From positions 1 through 26,550 of the forward strand of contig LRSR01013412.1 of the NCBI GenBank assembly GCA_001579985.1: a stretch of DNA of 26,550 nucleotides, in the 5' to 3' direction. Source of the stretch: Hypsibius dujardini (Eukaryota > Tardigrada > Eutardigrada > Parachela > Hypsibiidae). The position numbers and the translations under genes are program-made. Every line of letters starts with the position of its first letter. The stretch's first letter is position 1. The notes under the pieces were generated by a model, which did no database searches, was not told where the DNA came from, and saw only the letters and a program-made list of their open reading frames with translations. Positions 1 through 9,766 of this stretch are shown in pieces.

Positions 1-126
1 AATATATATATTTAATGTATAAATCTAATATAGATATTATTATTACTTACTAATATATATATTAAATATATTAAATATATAAATATTTAATAATTTATTT
101 TTAAATGAATATTTGTTGATGTTTAG

Positions 127-313
127 GTTTCAAAATCGGCGGATGAAGGCGAAAAAACACACTCATCGCTCATCCGCAGCCGCGCAGAAAGCTTACGCTG
201 CGTCCAATCAGCAGCAGCAGCAGCAGCAGCAGCATCAACATCACCAGCACATAGTGCATACCTCATCCTCGTCGTCCTCGCAGAGCTTCAAACCGGACCA
301 TGAGGAAAATTAG
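127..313 (+). CDS. Abd-B: Posterior Hox (Abdominal-B-like) gene A, last exon only
   Basis: Only the final coding exon is inside the window. An AT-rich intron ends in GTTTAG at 121-126, and the exon opens with one base completing a split Trp codon followed by FQNRRMKAKKHTHR, which is the end of homeodomain recognition helix 3. The tail continues with an Ala/Ser stretch, eight CAG-encoded glutamines (209-232), a His/Gln run and a Ser run, and stops at TAG 311-313. Abd-B proteins are homeodomain transcription factors that pattern the posterior body axis. The exon has the same boundary phase and a similar post-homeodomain start (MK-x-KKHT-x-R) as the Abd-B gene at 1498-3912, so the two are probably paralogs. 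The rest of the homeobox and exon 1 lie to the left of the window. Assignment to Abd-B rather than another Hox class rests on this similarity. Confidence 0.8.
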
Positions 314-701
314 AGCCCTCTTTACCGGTTCTTTCTCTCTGTCGTTCTGTGTGCTGTTGTTAGCTCAAGGAAGGAAAAGGTCACGCGCGAATCGCTTCCG
401 TGCGCTCTCGAGCGGACGCCGCATACAGTCCGAAATTTGGAAGCGACGACGACAACGACGTGACCTGGTCATGCGTGCAGTATATCATTCCGGTTTTGAG
501 AAAATTTTGTCCGCCACCACGGCGCGTGAGTCGACGCATCACGCAACGTTTTCCCGAAAATATGGTTCCTATAATGTATTTGGCGATCGTGTCTCTCGGC
601 GTGTGGACTGTGGATCGTTTATTCTCTTCATGCATGAGATACGGCTTTCGCAACCTCTCAGCCTAGTAATGTTTGATTTACCGCTGCACCTCAAGATCGG
701 T

Positions 702-823
702 TTGTCTGTCTATCTGTCTGACTGCCTGCCTGTCTGTCTATCTGTCTGCCTGCCTGCCCGCTGCCCGCCTGTCTGTCTGTCTGTCTGTCTGTCTATCTGT
801 CTGTCCTGCTCTGTCTGTCTGTT

Positions 824-855
<32 letters not shown>

Positions 856-856
856 A
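702..856. repeat. (TCTG)n tetranucleotide array with TGCC variants
   Basis: The plus strand reads as nearly uninterrupted TCTG repeats mixed with TGCC and TATC variants for about 155 bp. Related arrays with the same strand orientation occur at 1709-1864, 2465-2571 and 6205-6520, all around the Abd-B gene. It keeps several frames open (Cys/Leu/Ser/Val-rich on plus, Thr/Asp/Arg/Gln-rich on minus), and these are not real proteins. Confidence 0.95.
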
Positions 857-1267
857 GACACCAAGACACATATGACGGTGTTTTTGGTTTAAGCAGCAGA
901 GTCAGTTGCGGTATTATGATCAAAAATTTTGTTATGGCCGCTTGGAGGAGAGTCAGTGGTTAATTACCAACACTTCTAACACTTCAACAGAAAAAAGATA
1001 ACAATATTAAATAGGCCGGTCATCTGTCCATACGTGCACTCACAAATACACACTACAACTACATAGACTGCACTTTCAAAACCGTGCAAACAAAACGATG
1101 AGAGAGCGAGCGAGAGAGAAAAGATAAAAACGAAGGAAGTGCAGAACCTTTAGAAGAAGGTAGTCAGTCAGTCAGTGATGTACTAATAATACACGAAAGA
1201 CACTCGCGCGCACAGATTCATACTGGAGATTTCTAGCAAACATCATCGACTGAACCGTAATCGGCCC

Positions 1268-1268
<1 letters not shown>

Positions 1269-1318
<50 letters not shown>
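1269..1318. repeat. (GT)n dinucleotide microsatellite
   Basis: About 25 uninterrupted GT repeats, in the spacer downstream of both Hox genes. Confidence 0.97.
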
Positions 1319-1321
<3 letters not shown>

Positions 1322-1497
1322 ACGACCACAAGAAGACCCCAACAGCAGAGTCCTTTCCGCCTGAGATAAGACAAACCACTTTTGACACAGATTATGCACA
1401 CCACCAGCGGAAAACTACAAGCCATTTCTCGCACCCCCGGCCGGTGCATCGAGAATAATATGTCGGCGGACATGGTGGCTTCAAGTGCAAGGTAGCT

Positions 1498-1772
1498 TCA
1501 TGTGTGCTCTTGCTTGTGACCGTTTGAGGAACTGGTTTTGTAGCCGGATGCGTTGGTGGAACTTTTGTGGTTGGACTGAGCACGCTGGGTGTGCTTTTTG
1601 GTTTTCATGCGGCGGTTCTGAAACCTGAAAATATAGACAATTTATGATGAGTGGTCACTAATTTTGAACAGGCGAGGGAATCATCGCTCAAAATATTACC
1701 GACTTAGAGGTCTGTCTGTCTGTCTGTCTGCCTGCCTACCTGCCTGCCTGCCTGCCTGACTGCCTGACTGTT

Positions 1773-1812
<40 letters not shown>

Positions 1813-2465
1813 GGTAAGCTTGTCTGTCTGCCTGTTTGCCTGCTTGTCTATTTGTCTGCCTGCCACCCGGCCTTGTCGGTGTCTGCCTTTGCATCACATT
1901 ATTGTTAATTTTAGGTTTACACGACCGCATAGAAGAATGCAATAATTGCTAGCTCACCATATTTTGACCTGTCGCTCCGTCAGCTGCAGGTTTCGTGCCA
2001 GCTCCCAACGCTTCTGTTTCGTAATGTAGGTGCTGTAGAGGTACTCTTTTTCCAGCTCCAGGTTTTGGTATTTGGTATAGGGCTTCCGTTTCTTGCGCAT
2101 GCTGACCTGGCTGGTCCAGTCGAGTGTCGAGGAAAAATTATCTGCGACGACAACAAAAGGCCTATACAATTAATTTCATGGCTCGTGCCCAAAAAAGCAA
2201 TTAAAACCGTTTGCTACTGTTGTCTTCCAATTTACGACGCATAATTTACAATCTCATCCATTACTTGGCTACAATTATTTCTTAAACTCAGAATGAGCGC
2301 ACACGCCCCGCAAAACGTAATCCCGATAATTCATATCGCACTTAGAATGGCGCTTTTAAGGCAGTTCCACTCTCTTTGCAGTCGGCCGCTCGAGGTCTGC
2401 CTTGGAGCTGTCGGCACAATTTCGTATTTATTTGCTCGAAAGAAAAGCTCGGTTTTACAGTCAAT

Positions 2466-2496
<31 letters not shown>

Positions 2497-3912
2497 GTCT
2501 GTCTGTCTGTTTGTCTTTCTGCCTGCCTGCTTGCCTGTATGTCTGTCTGTCTGCCTGTTTGTCTGTTTGTCCGTTTGCGAGAAAGAAGAAGGCTAGGCCT
2601 AAATCTAAACGTTTGGAGAAGAATTGCGGAGATGTTAGGCTCTTGATGGCTACACGAACACAGGCAAATAAATATCTTTTCGGTATCATATACGAGCGAT
2701 CAAGACAGAATTGAGACATTAGCGGCATCGACTTCTGTAGCGGAATGGATTTACGATATTTTTATGCGATTCACGGGCGTACAAATCAGGCATGTTCGGG
2801 GTTCTTTGTTTGCCCATAAACCCTTCACCGACCTCCAATTAGCACAGAGGGGTGATAATTAGTTCAATAAAACCGATTTGTGCGCTTTATATACACGTCC
2901 AACGGTAACGCTAATTAGTTCGGACATATTCTGAAGCCCTTGCAAACGCATTAGAGAAAGCAAAAGTGCAAAATGAAAATTACTGAATTACAGTCGCAAA
3001 AAATAGTGCAATCAAATTAAAACAATCACAGGCCTGACTGCAACTTAAAGTGTGTCTGTATCGCGTTTTCGTGAACATGTAAACCAAACACCGCAGAAGT
3101 GACAAGGCATAGACACAGACACAGACACAGACACAGACATACACAGACACAGACACAGACACAGACACAGACACAGACACAGACACAGACACAGACATAG
3201 ACACAGACGCAGACATACACACAGACACAGACATAAACATAGACATAGACATAGACATAGACATAGACATAGACATAGACATAGACATAGACATAGACAT
3301 AGACATAGACACAGACAGAGGAATAGGCATAAGCATAGACATAGACACAGACATAGGCATAGACATAGACATAGACACATCGACCGAACGCGAGACGATC
3401 TTGTCCAACCAGTTTTCACGTGAGGAAAAAGAATTCGAACCTGACGGTGAAGGGTAGAAGCCTCCAGACACTCCCGCGGACACTGCCGCTGCCGCACTGG
3501 CCGCCAGATGCGCCTGCGCCTGATGGTACTCCCGCAGCGGGTCGACCCCATATCCCGAGCACACCCCGCCCATCCCGGCGGCCTGCTGCGAGACGGCCGC
3601 CGCGGCGAACTGCCGCGTCCGTTCCTCCAAGAAGGAATTAGACAGGTGATAGGACGGGAAGTTGTCGATCGAGGAGCCGACCGAGTTCCCGGTCACTCCG
3701 ACGCCCGAACCGGAGTAGCCACCACCGCCGTAGGAGCCCCATCCGCCGTGCTGGCCGGCCGCGTTGAAGGCCGACTGCAGGGCCGCCTCGGTTGAGGCCG
3801 CGAAGCTCGACTGATGCCCGGAATGGCTCGCCAGCGAGTGATGCCCGCTGAAGGCGTGATGCGGAAGGCCCGTAAAATTGCCGGCTCCCAGCGTCATCCT
3901 CGAGTCCGACAT
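1498..3912 (-). CDS. Abd-B: Abdominal-B-like Hox transcription factor, gene B (3 exons, 267 aa)
   Basis: Join, minus strand: 3912-3420, 2141-1958, 1624-1498 (804 bp, in frame, stop TGA 1500-1498). Exon 1 encodes a low-complexity Gly/Ser/Ala/His-rich N-terminus (residues 1-164). Exon 2 starts after GTCGTCGCAG and encodes the linker LDWTSQVSM with its conserved Trp (W173), then the homeodomain (about 179-238): [32 protein letters not shown]. The Trp codon at homeodomain position 48 is split TG|G by intron 2, and exon 3 resumes [26 protein letters not shown] is the Abd-B signature and resembles panarthropod Abd-B. The protein binds DNA in the nucleus and specifies posterior segments. The start at 3912 gives MSDSRM; a second Met five residues later is an alternative. 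An intron 1 that failed to splice would stay open for about 145 codons because of the hexamer array there. Confidence 0.92.
1709..1864. repeat. (TCTG)n array in Abd-B intron 2
   Basis: A TCTG/TGCC array inside the 333-bp intron (1625-1957) that splits the homeobox, occupying almost half of it. Read on the gene's own strand it is a CAGA/GGCA array. Confidence 0.93.
2465..2571. repeat. (TCTG)n array in Abd-B intron 1
   Basis: A plus-strand TCTG array with TTTG and TGCC variants, same family as the arrays at 702 and 1709. Confidence 0.93.
3111..3381. repeat. (ACAGAC/ATAGAC)n hexanucleotide array in Abd-B intron 1
   Basis: About 270 bp of six-base repeats. The left part is mainly ACAGAC, the middle and right parts mainly ATAGAC. 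On the minus strand it reads (TGTCTR)n and has no stop codon in some frames, so the Abd-B exon 1 frame stays open through it. Confidence 0.95.
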
Positions 3913-4372
3913 ATATAGCCCCGATGTGTATAACGCTACTTAATGTATATAGTGGCGTGTAATAAAAATAAAAATACAAATAAATCGCCCGATGATCAGA
4001 TCGTTCGCAGTAATAATCAGCCGCAGCAGCGATATGAAAAATCCCAATCGGATTAATAAATAAAAAAAGTGCTCTACACACACGTGCATGCAACACAGCA
4101 GCGAAATGTGAGGAATTAATTTACGGCCGGATCGTAACTCGCGGTGTAATTATTCGACGACGTCGTACGCCCCCCCGAAAAATTAATCATTTAAGATGCT
4201 CGTACATATACGGAGGAGGGAGAACGCATATATATGTATAATATATATATATGGCGGTGTTTAAAATTATTCACGGGCCAATAAAGCGGCTGAAGCGAGA
4301 GGGGAGATGGCGAGTGTAAAAAAGAACGAGACCAAGGATCTAGCAGGAGGACACAAAATGAAATGCGTCTGG

Positions 4373-4375
4373 TTC

Positions 4376-4407
<32 letters not shown>

Positions 4408-4635
4408 CTGAGTGAGTGAGTGTGTCTGCGTGTGTATGTCTGAGTGAGTGAGTGTGTGTCTGTGTGTCTGAGTGAGTGTGCGAGTGAGGGTGTCTGTGTC
4501 TGTGTCTGTGTCTGTGTCTGTGTGTCTGTGTCTGTGTCTGTGTGTCTGTGTGTCTGTGTCTGTGTCTGTGTCTGTGTGTCTGTGTGTCTGTGTCTGTGTC
4601 TGTGTGTCTGTGTGTCTGTGTCTGTGTCTGTGTGT
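4373..4635. repeat. (TGTGTC)n hexamer array
   Basis: A GT run followed by TGTGTC/TGTGTG repeats on the plus strand, opposite in strand sense to the CAGACA arrays at 3111 and 5392. It lies 460 bp upstream of the Abd-B start. Confidence 0.95.
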
Positions 4636-5391
4636 TGATTGGTTGTTATTAAAAGTATAAAAAGAGAGGGACGACGACGGCGGCTCCTCCAGGTCGTGAA
4701 AGTGACGAATTGACGATTTCGAAAGGGTTGTATGCTCTGTGTCTGTATGTGTGTGTGTGTGTGTGTAATGGAGAGCCGCGTTGGCTGTGTGTAGTGTAGT
4801 TGGTCTCTTTCGTGTTGTGTGCTTTGAGCAAGGGCGGCACTTTGATTACACATTGCACATTGGGCCTTCATTTTTATCGACATGCGGGTAATACTCGGTC
4901 TGGCCGGTCTCCACCTCGTACTGTATTGTGCGTGCCCGCCAACGACGAATTCAGTCTAGACAGACAGGGCAACTTCTACCGGCAGGGAGGAAGGTCGAGA
5001 CGTTTTACGACCAAAAACTGGCCAATCTCGTGAAGATGCATATATGTACAGGCATTATGACTGGGTTACTGCCAAATACTGCAGATGGAATTACGGCTTC
5101 GACGCTGCTAAAAACCATACACTCGTACACACAGCGAAATGGCCCCTCCCACCAATCAATTCCGCCACATTGCGTCCATCTTTGTCGAGTGTGTGTGTGT
5201 GTGCGCGAACGGTAAACTTTATCCTTACGATCGATAAATTTTGGACCTGCTTAGCGAAGTTGGTTTTTTTCTTCGGCTGCGACAATTTTATTACCGATAT
5301 AATACGCCATATACATTTGTACATGGACACCGTAGATAAACGGAGCGCGATGCTTTGCGAGCAAACGTAACGACCAACGTATACAGGGTCA

Positions 5392-5625
5392 CAGACACAG
5401 ACATAGACATGCAGACATACATGTATACAGGCACTTAAATCCTTATAGGCACAAATGCACATAGTAAACGCAGAAACAAACACAGACACAGACACAGACA
5501 CAACCAAAGACAAAGACAAAGACACAGACACAGACACAGACATACACACAGACACAGACACAGACACAGACACAGACACAGACACAGACACAGACACAGA
5601 CACAGACACAGACATACATACAGAC
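5392..5625. repeat. (CAGACA)n hexamer array
   Basis: Plus-strand CAGACA repeats with CAAAGA and CATACA variants. It is complementary to the TGTGTC array at 4373-4635, so the pair could form a large imperfect hairpin. Confidence 0.95.
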
Positions 5626-6165
5626 ATACGCACGAGGCAGTGTGTCCATGAAAGGCAGTTACATCACCAAGAAAGATCTATTCGTGTTAAAAAAAACTGA
5701 AGTCCTCGTGTGCAGTTTCGAGGATCGTTCCAACCAAACTTTTTGGAGAAGTGATGAGTGTGTTTATTGTTAGTTGCGCTGAGATAGCCTCGGTATGCGA
5801 TCCAGCTGAACAAACGCCGGCAGATAGGCCTCGGAAAGACTATCTGCGCACGGGAAAATTGCTTTGGCATTCATGAATTGCAGGCACTGTCAAAACCCAG
5901 CCCAAAAGTGAATTATGACCTTCACGATCGGCCCCCTTTCTGTTCGAGTACCCCTTTCTCATATCTCCCCGTAATGTCTTCCCCCTGTGTGTACGCAGTA
6001 GTACTGCACACCGACGAGCTCGACCGACCGACCGCTCTATATATGCAGTGCCCGATAATCGCTCAGGTATATCAGAAAGAAAAATAATCGCGCCGACAAG
6101 AGATTAGAAAGACACCCACTAAAACGCGTGACACTTTCCCTCAACATCATCATACCATGTCTGTC

Positions 6166-6232
6166 TGAAAGTTCTTTCAACTGCCTCCGCATTGTTTTTC
6201 CGGCTGTCTGCCTGCCTGTCTGTCTGCCTGCC

Positions 6233-6273
<41 letters not shown>

Positions 6274-6520
6274 TCACATCTCTCACTCCGAAAACGACAG
6301 CACGTTTTTTGGTCGTCTTCGTGGAGCTCTGCCTGTCTCTGTCTGTCTGCCTGAAAGTTCTTTCAACTGCCTCCGCATTGTTTTTCCGGTTGTCTGCCTG
6401 CCTGTCTGTCTGTCTCCACATCTCTCACTCCGACAACGACAGCACGTTTTTTGGTCGTCTTCGTGGAGCTCTGCCTGTCCGTCTGTCTCTGTCTGTCTGT
6501 CTGTCTGTCTGTCTGTAAGC
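6166..6520. repeat. 186-bp tandem duplication carrying a TCTG array
   Basis: Copy A starts at 6166 and copy B at 6352. Both run from TGAAAGTTCTTTCAACTGCC through a TCTG array, then a CACATCTCTCACTCCG block and TCGTCTTCGTGGAGCTCTGC. The copies differ mainly in array length (about 70 bp in A, about 20 bp in B). Confidence 0.9.
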
Positions 6521-7109
6521 TTCTTAAAGGCGGATGCGTGACTGTGAACGACGAAGACTTCTGGCAAGCAGTATTTAAGATAGCTCTCTGCTTGGCTTGT
6601 TGCTCCGACTCCGTGGAAAACGGAACGCTTGACCGGTTTCCCGGCCCTCGCAGCGCCATCCAGTCCAGCAAAGCATAGAACAATTCACCGGTGAAGAAAG
6701 AAAGAGAGCGAGAGAGAGAGAGAGAGAGTTCGACGACGGTCGTGGGGTTTTACGATGTCTTCGGGCTGAATAAATGTGTGTGTGCCGCGTTATATGCGTC
6801 CGGGGCCAATATTAATTTGCTTTGCAACAAATGTCTAATACACTTTGAGACGGTCGTAAATGTTTGGCGGCATGTTTTGAGGGGTTAGAAGAGTGTAAGA
6901 ATTGATATTGCCGAGCGGGTGATGTGCATGCCCACTTTCGTGGAGTGTGTCTGAGTCGTGCCTGAATCGCGCAGGACCACCCTTTCTTGGAAGGAAGTCG
7001 GGAGGGACGACCCGGTGTTGGCGTAAATATTCTGTGTGGCCGGTTAAAATTTGAAATTTGAACGGGGAAATTGGGTGTTATGAAAAGTGGTGGGAGATCG
7101 TGATGGCTT

Positions 7110-7245
7110 GTCAGAAAATATATATATAATACACATAGATAAAATATATATAATATACATAGACAATATATATAATATGCATAGACAATATATATAATAT
7201 GCATAGACAATATATATAATATATATATAGACAAAATATAGCCGC
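7110..7245. repeat. AT-rich minisatellite, 22-24 bp unit
   Basis: About five units built around CATAGACAATATATATAATA, with successive CATAGA positions near 7134, 7158, 7180 and 7202. A degenerate last unit ends near 7240. Confidence 0.9.
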
Positions 7246-7486
7246 AGACACAGACAAGGAGTATGTCTATTTCTGGATTTCGATATCCAAAATAAATAAT
7301 ACATGTGTATTTATTACTTTTTGTCTGTGTCTAATATTGCATCTAACTGTACTATTAGTCATATTAGTCATATTAGTCCCAGTTTGTATTTTTTTCTTAT
7401 AATTATAACACTGGGATATATTACACTGTAGGGATGGGATCTAATGTCAAATGTCAAAATCAAATTAAATCGGGTATGCCTTTGAT

Positions 7487-7765
7487 TTGAAATTGAAATT
7501 GAAATTGAAATTGAAATTGAAATTGATTTTAATTTTGATTTATATTTAGATTTAGATTTTAATTTAGATTTAATTTAGATTTATATTTATATTTAGATTT
7601 TAATTTAGATTTAATTTAGATTTAGATTTTAATTTTAATTTAGATTTAATTATGATTTTTGATTTTGATTTTAATTTTGATTTTGATTTTGATTTTTGAG
7701 TTTGATTTTGATTTTAATTTTGATTTAATTTTGGTTTTTGAGTTTGATTTTGATTTTATTTGATT
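7487..7765. repeat. Degenerate GAAATT / GATTTT / TTTAGATTTA tract
   Basis: It starts as exact GAAATT hexamers, then becomes a mixture of GATTTT, AATTTT and TTTAGATT repeats about 230 bp long, with strong T richness on the plus strand. Confidence 0.9.
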
Positions 7766-7986
7766 TGAGGGGGAGTTGGAAACGTCAAGAAAGAATCCAT
7801 AAATTTACCAATCAATGGCGCTTGTAGATCGGTACATGTGCATGTACAATTACAATTATTTGGCTTGTTCTGGCGGTTTTTAGAAATGTCTGATCCCGGG
7901 ATAAAATGATGAAGTGGATGAGGGTGACGACCAAGGAGCACATAACCTTGAAGGCTTATTTCGGTACCGCCAGATTGATATGAGCG

Positions 7987-8033
7987 TTTGAAAATTAAAA
8001 TTAAAATTAAAATTAAAATTAAAGTTAAAATTA
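7987..8033. repeat. (AAATT)n/(AAAATT)n microsatellite
   Basis: About eight AAAATT-like repeats with one AAAGTT variant. Confidence 0.92.
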
Positions 8034-8309
8034 AACCGTTTATTTATTTTTTTTTATGCCGTTCCTAATATTATTTTATGCACTTTTACTCAGTTAAGAA
8101 ATAACGACGGCTGTAGCATGGACGATGGAGACCGAGCGGCGGTAGTAAAACGTGGTGAGAAAAAGAGAGCACTCAGCTGGGCGGCACTTTTTTCCTTGAT
8201 CGACACTCGTATCTCACACAAATTTACCTAATTTGTTGGAGGGAAGTTTTATGGAATCGTTAATTAGTTTTATCGACTCTAGCGTACAGTAGAGAGGGAA
8301 GTAACGTAT

Positions 8310-8790
8310 GCTCGCGATCTCACGGGACACTTTTCTGCCCTACCCGTAAATTTTCACCGACCCGGGCCGCGCCTATTCAGTGCCGTTCACCAAACAACCC
8401 CTGTAGGGAGAAATTTACGGAAAAGCACAACTGTACAATCAATCAATCAATCAAACGAGCGCAACGGGTAAGCTGTACAATCAATCAATCAATCAAGCAC
8501 AACTAGTAAGCTGTACAATCAATCAATGGAGCACAATGAGCAAGCTGTACAATCAATCAATCAAGCACAACTAGTAAGCTGTACAATCAATCAATGGAGC
8601 ACAACGGGTAAGCAATACAATCAATCAATGGAACACAGTGTGTAAGCTGTACAATCAATCAATGGAGCACAACGGGTAAGCGCTGTACGAAATGAGCCAA
8701 TCAGAGAAGAGTGAATCAGATTGAACGTTCAATCGAGTGCAGGGCTATAGTGAGGGAGGCGGGGCTTAGTTGCACTTGAGCATCGCGAGC
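8310..8790. mobile_element. Non-autonomous TIR element, family 1 (GCTCGCGATCT ends), copy 1
   Basis: It starts with GCTCGCGATCT and ends with the inverse of that motif (ATCGCGAGC at 8782-8790). Its body matches the copy at 22659-22920 over long stretches: the CACTTTTCTGCCCTACCCG block, the GACCCGGGCCGCGCC block, and the right part with AGAGAAGAGTGAATCAGATT. It has no coding capacity. Between the conserved halves it holds seven tandem units of GTACAATCAATCAA(T) plus spacer (8433-8684), where the other copy has only one. The right part includes a CCAAT motif and a GGCGGGGC motif. Flanks give no clear target-site duplication. Confidence 0.8.
8433..8684. repeat. 34-41 bp minisatellite inside the TIR element
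   Basis: Units begin GTACAATCAATCAAT and continue with AGCACAACGGGTAAGCT variants. Unit starts are near 8433, 8474, 8513, 8547, 8581, 8615 and 8649, followed by GTACGA at 8685. Confidence 0.9.
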
Positions 8791-9143
8791 ATGCGGTAAT
8801 GGACGATGCTGTTGACGGGTGGAGGGTTGGCTAATAAACCAGGTAGTGGAGTGAGTAAAGCACACTTCTAGCGTGAATTATGCTTTTCGCAAAAAAAGCC
8901 CCATTCTACTGCGCTCTTGTAAAGCCTTTGATTTAAGGGCCCATAAAAGCAGAGTTACGACTATAATGACTGAAGCAGCGCTTTTCTTGTTGTGGTCCGC
9001 GGGACACCGTAATTTGTCCGCATATTCTCTTGCTGTACTGGAAAAAAATCACCACAAATGACTCATAATTCACAATCCACGCACGAAGGAAAAAATCGAG
9101 ATATAACCGGCAGAACCTAAAGGTCACACCCTAAAAACGAAAC

Positions 9144-9604
9144 AATTATGGCAAAATTTAGTATGTGAAATTGTTTCTTATACGAATGACCCGCATTAAT
9201 TGTAAAAAATTTGGAAAAAATGTTCAATTAACAAATAGTACGAATTGAGGCAGAACTTCGTCATTTATTCTCTGAGAAGTGGGACAAAAATGCAAAAGAC
9301 GAGGAAGACACGAAAACGGAAACGGACGACAAGGGTGACCGAGTTAGCAGATGTTGCATCGTCAGTGCCAAGTTAAAATTAATTATGGCAAAATTGAGTA
9401 TGCCAAATGATTTCATATACGAATGACCCGCATTAATTGTAAAAAATTTTGAAAAAATTTTGAACTAACAAATAGTACGAATTGAAGCAGAACTTCGTCA
9501 TTTATTCTCTAAGAAGTGGGATAAAAATACAAAAGACGCGGAAGACCCGAAAACGGAAACGGATGACAAGGGTGACCGAGTTAGCAGATGTTGCATCGTC
9601 AGTG
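9144..9604. repeat. 237-bp tandem duplication upstream of RBM22
   Basis: Copy 1 runs from AATTATGGCAAAATTTAGTA (9144) to about 9367. Copy 2 starts at 9381 and ends with the same CGTCAGTG at about 9604. The copies are roughly 90% identical by eye and end 160 bp before the RBM22 start codon, so they may carry part of its promoter. Confidence 0.9.
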
Positions 9605-9766
9605 TTCCACATCGGTTTGCTGGTTCATCCGGTTCATTTCATTACATGCGGCAGCACATTTTTTTCCATTTTCATTTCTGAAATTCGTTTTCAGGGTTTG
9701 TTGATTTTCCTACACTTCGACCACTCTCCTTCACACGGACTTCTGGCGATTTAACAACTCGAAAAA

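Larger units (their letters stand above)
314..1497. other. Spacer between the two tail-to-tail Hox genes
   Basis: About 1.2 kb between the stop codons of the two converging Hox genes. It must hold both 3' UTRs. It contains a TCTG-rich array (702-856) and a (GT)n run (1269-1318). Open frames across it are low-complexity translations of these arrays or short unsupported stretches. I see no convincing third gene. Confidence 0.6.
2142..3419. other. Abd-B intron 1, mostly repeats
   Basis: The 1278-bp intron between the N-terminal exon and the homeobox exon of the minus-strand Hox gene. It holds a TCTG array (2465-2571) and a CAGACA/TAGACA hexamer array (3111-3381). The stretch 2600-3100 is unique sequence with no recognised feature. 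Confidence 0.75.
3913..9766. other. 5.9 kb gene-free region upstream of Abd-B and RBM22
   Basis: This stretch lies between the divergent start codons of Abd-B (minus) and RBM22 (plus). It contains hexamer arrays (4373-4635, 5392-5625), TCTG arrays with a 186-bp tandem duplication (6166-6520), a (GA)n run (about 6700-6728), a 22-24 bp AT-rich minisatellite (7110-7245), degenerate GATTTT/GAAATT tracts (7487-7765), an AAATT tract (7987-8033), a TIR element (8310-8790) and a 237-bp tandem duplication (9144-9604). Open frames within it are repeat translations or short frames without recognisable domains. The left part presumably holds Abd-B 5' UTR and regulatory DNA, but I cannot point to specific sites. 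Confidence 0.65.

Noticed and set aside
673-963. Cys/Leu/Ser/Val-rich open frames over TCTG arrays (also at 2293-2646 and 6128-6541) and Thr/Asp/Arg/Gln-rich frames on the other strand
   Set aside because: They are direct translations of tetranucleotide repeats without stop codons, with no domain, no conserved start and no splice support.
2143-2192. Extension of the Abd-B homeobox exon upstream to a Met at 2169 as a separate single-exon start
   Set aside because: The GTCGTCGCAG acceptor at 2142 joins exon 1 in frame, and the residues upstream of it are not Hox-like.
3026-3419. Continuation of Abd-B exon 1 as a Met/Ser/Val repeat protein
   Set aside because: The frame stays open only because of the hexamer array. 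A good donor (CAC|GTGAAA) at 3420 joins in frame to the homeobox exon.
4191-4883. 230-residue minus-strand frame rich in Thr/Asp/His/Gln
   Set aside because: It is the translation of the TGTGTC hexamer array with unremarkable flanks.
5366-5390. ACGTATAC and (minus) ACCCTGTA, seed-like matches to the Hox-cluster microRNAs iab-4 and mir-10
   Set aside because: The matches stop after about eight bases and no convincing precursor hairpin forms around them.
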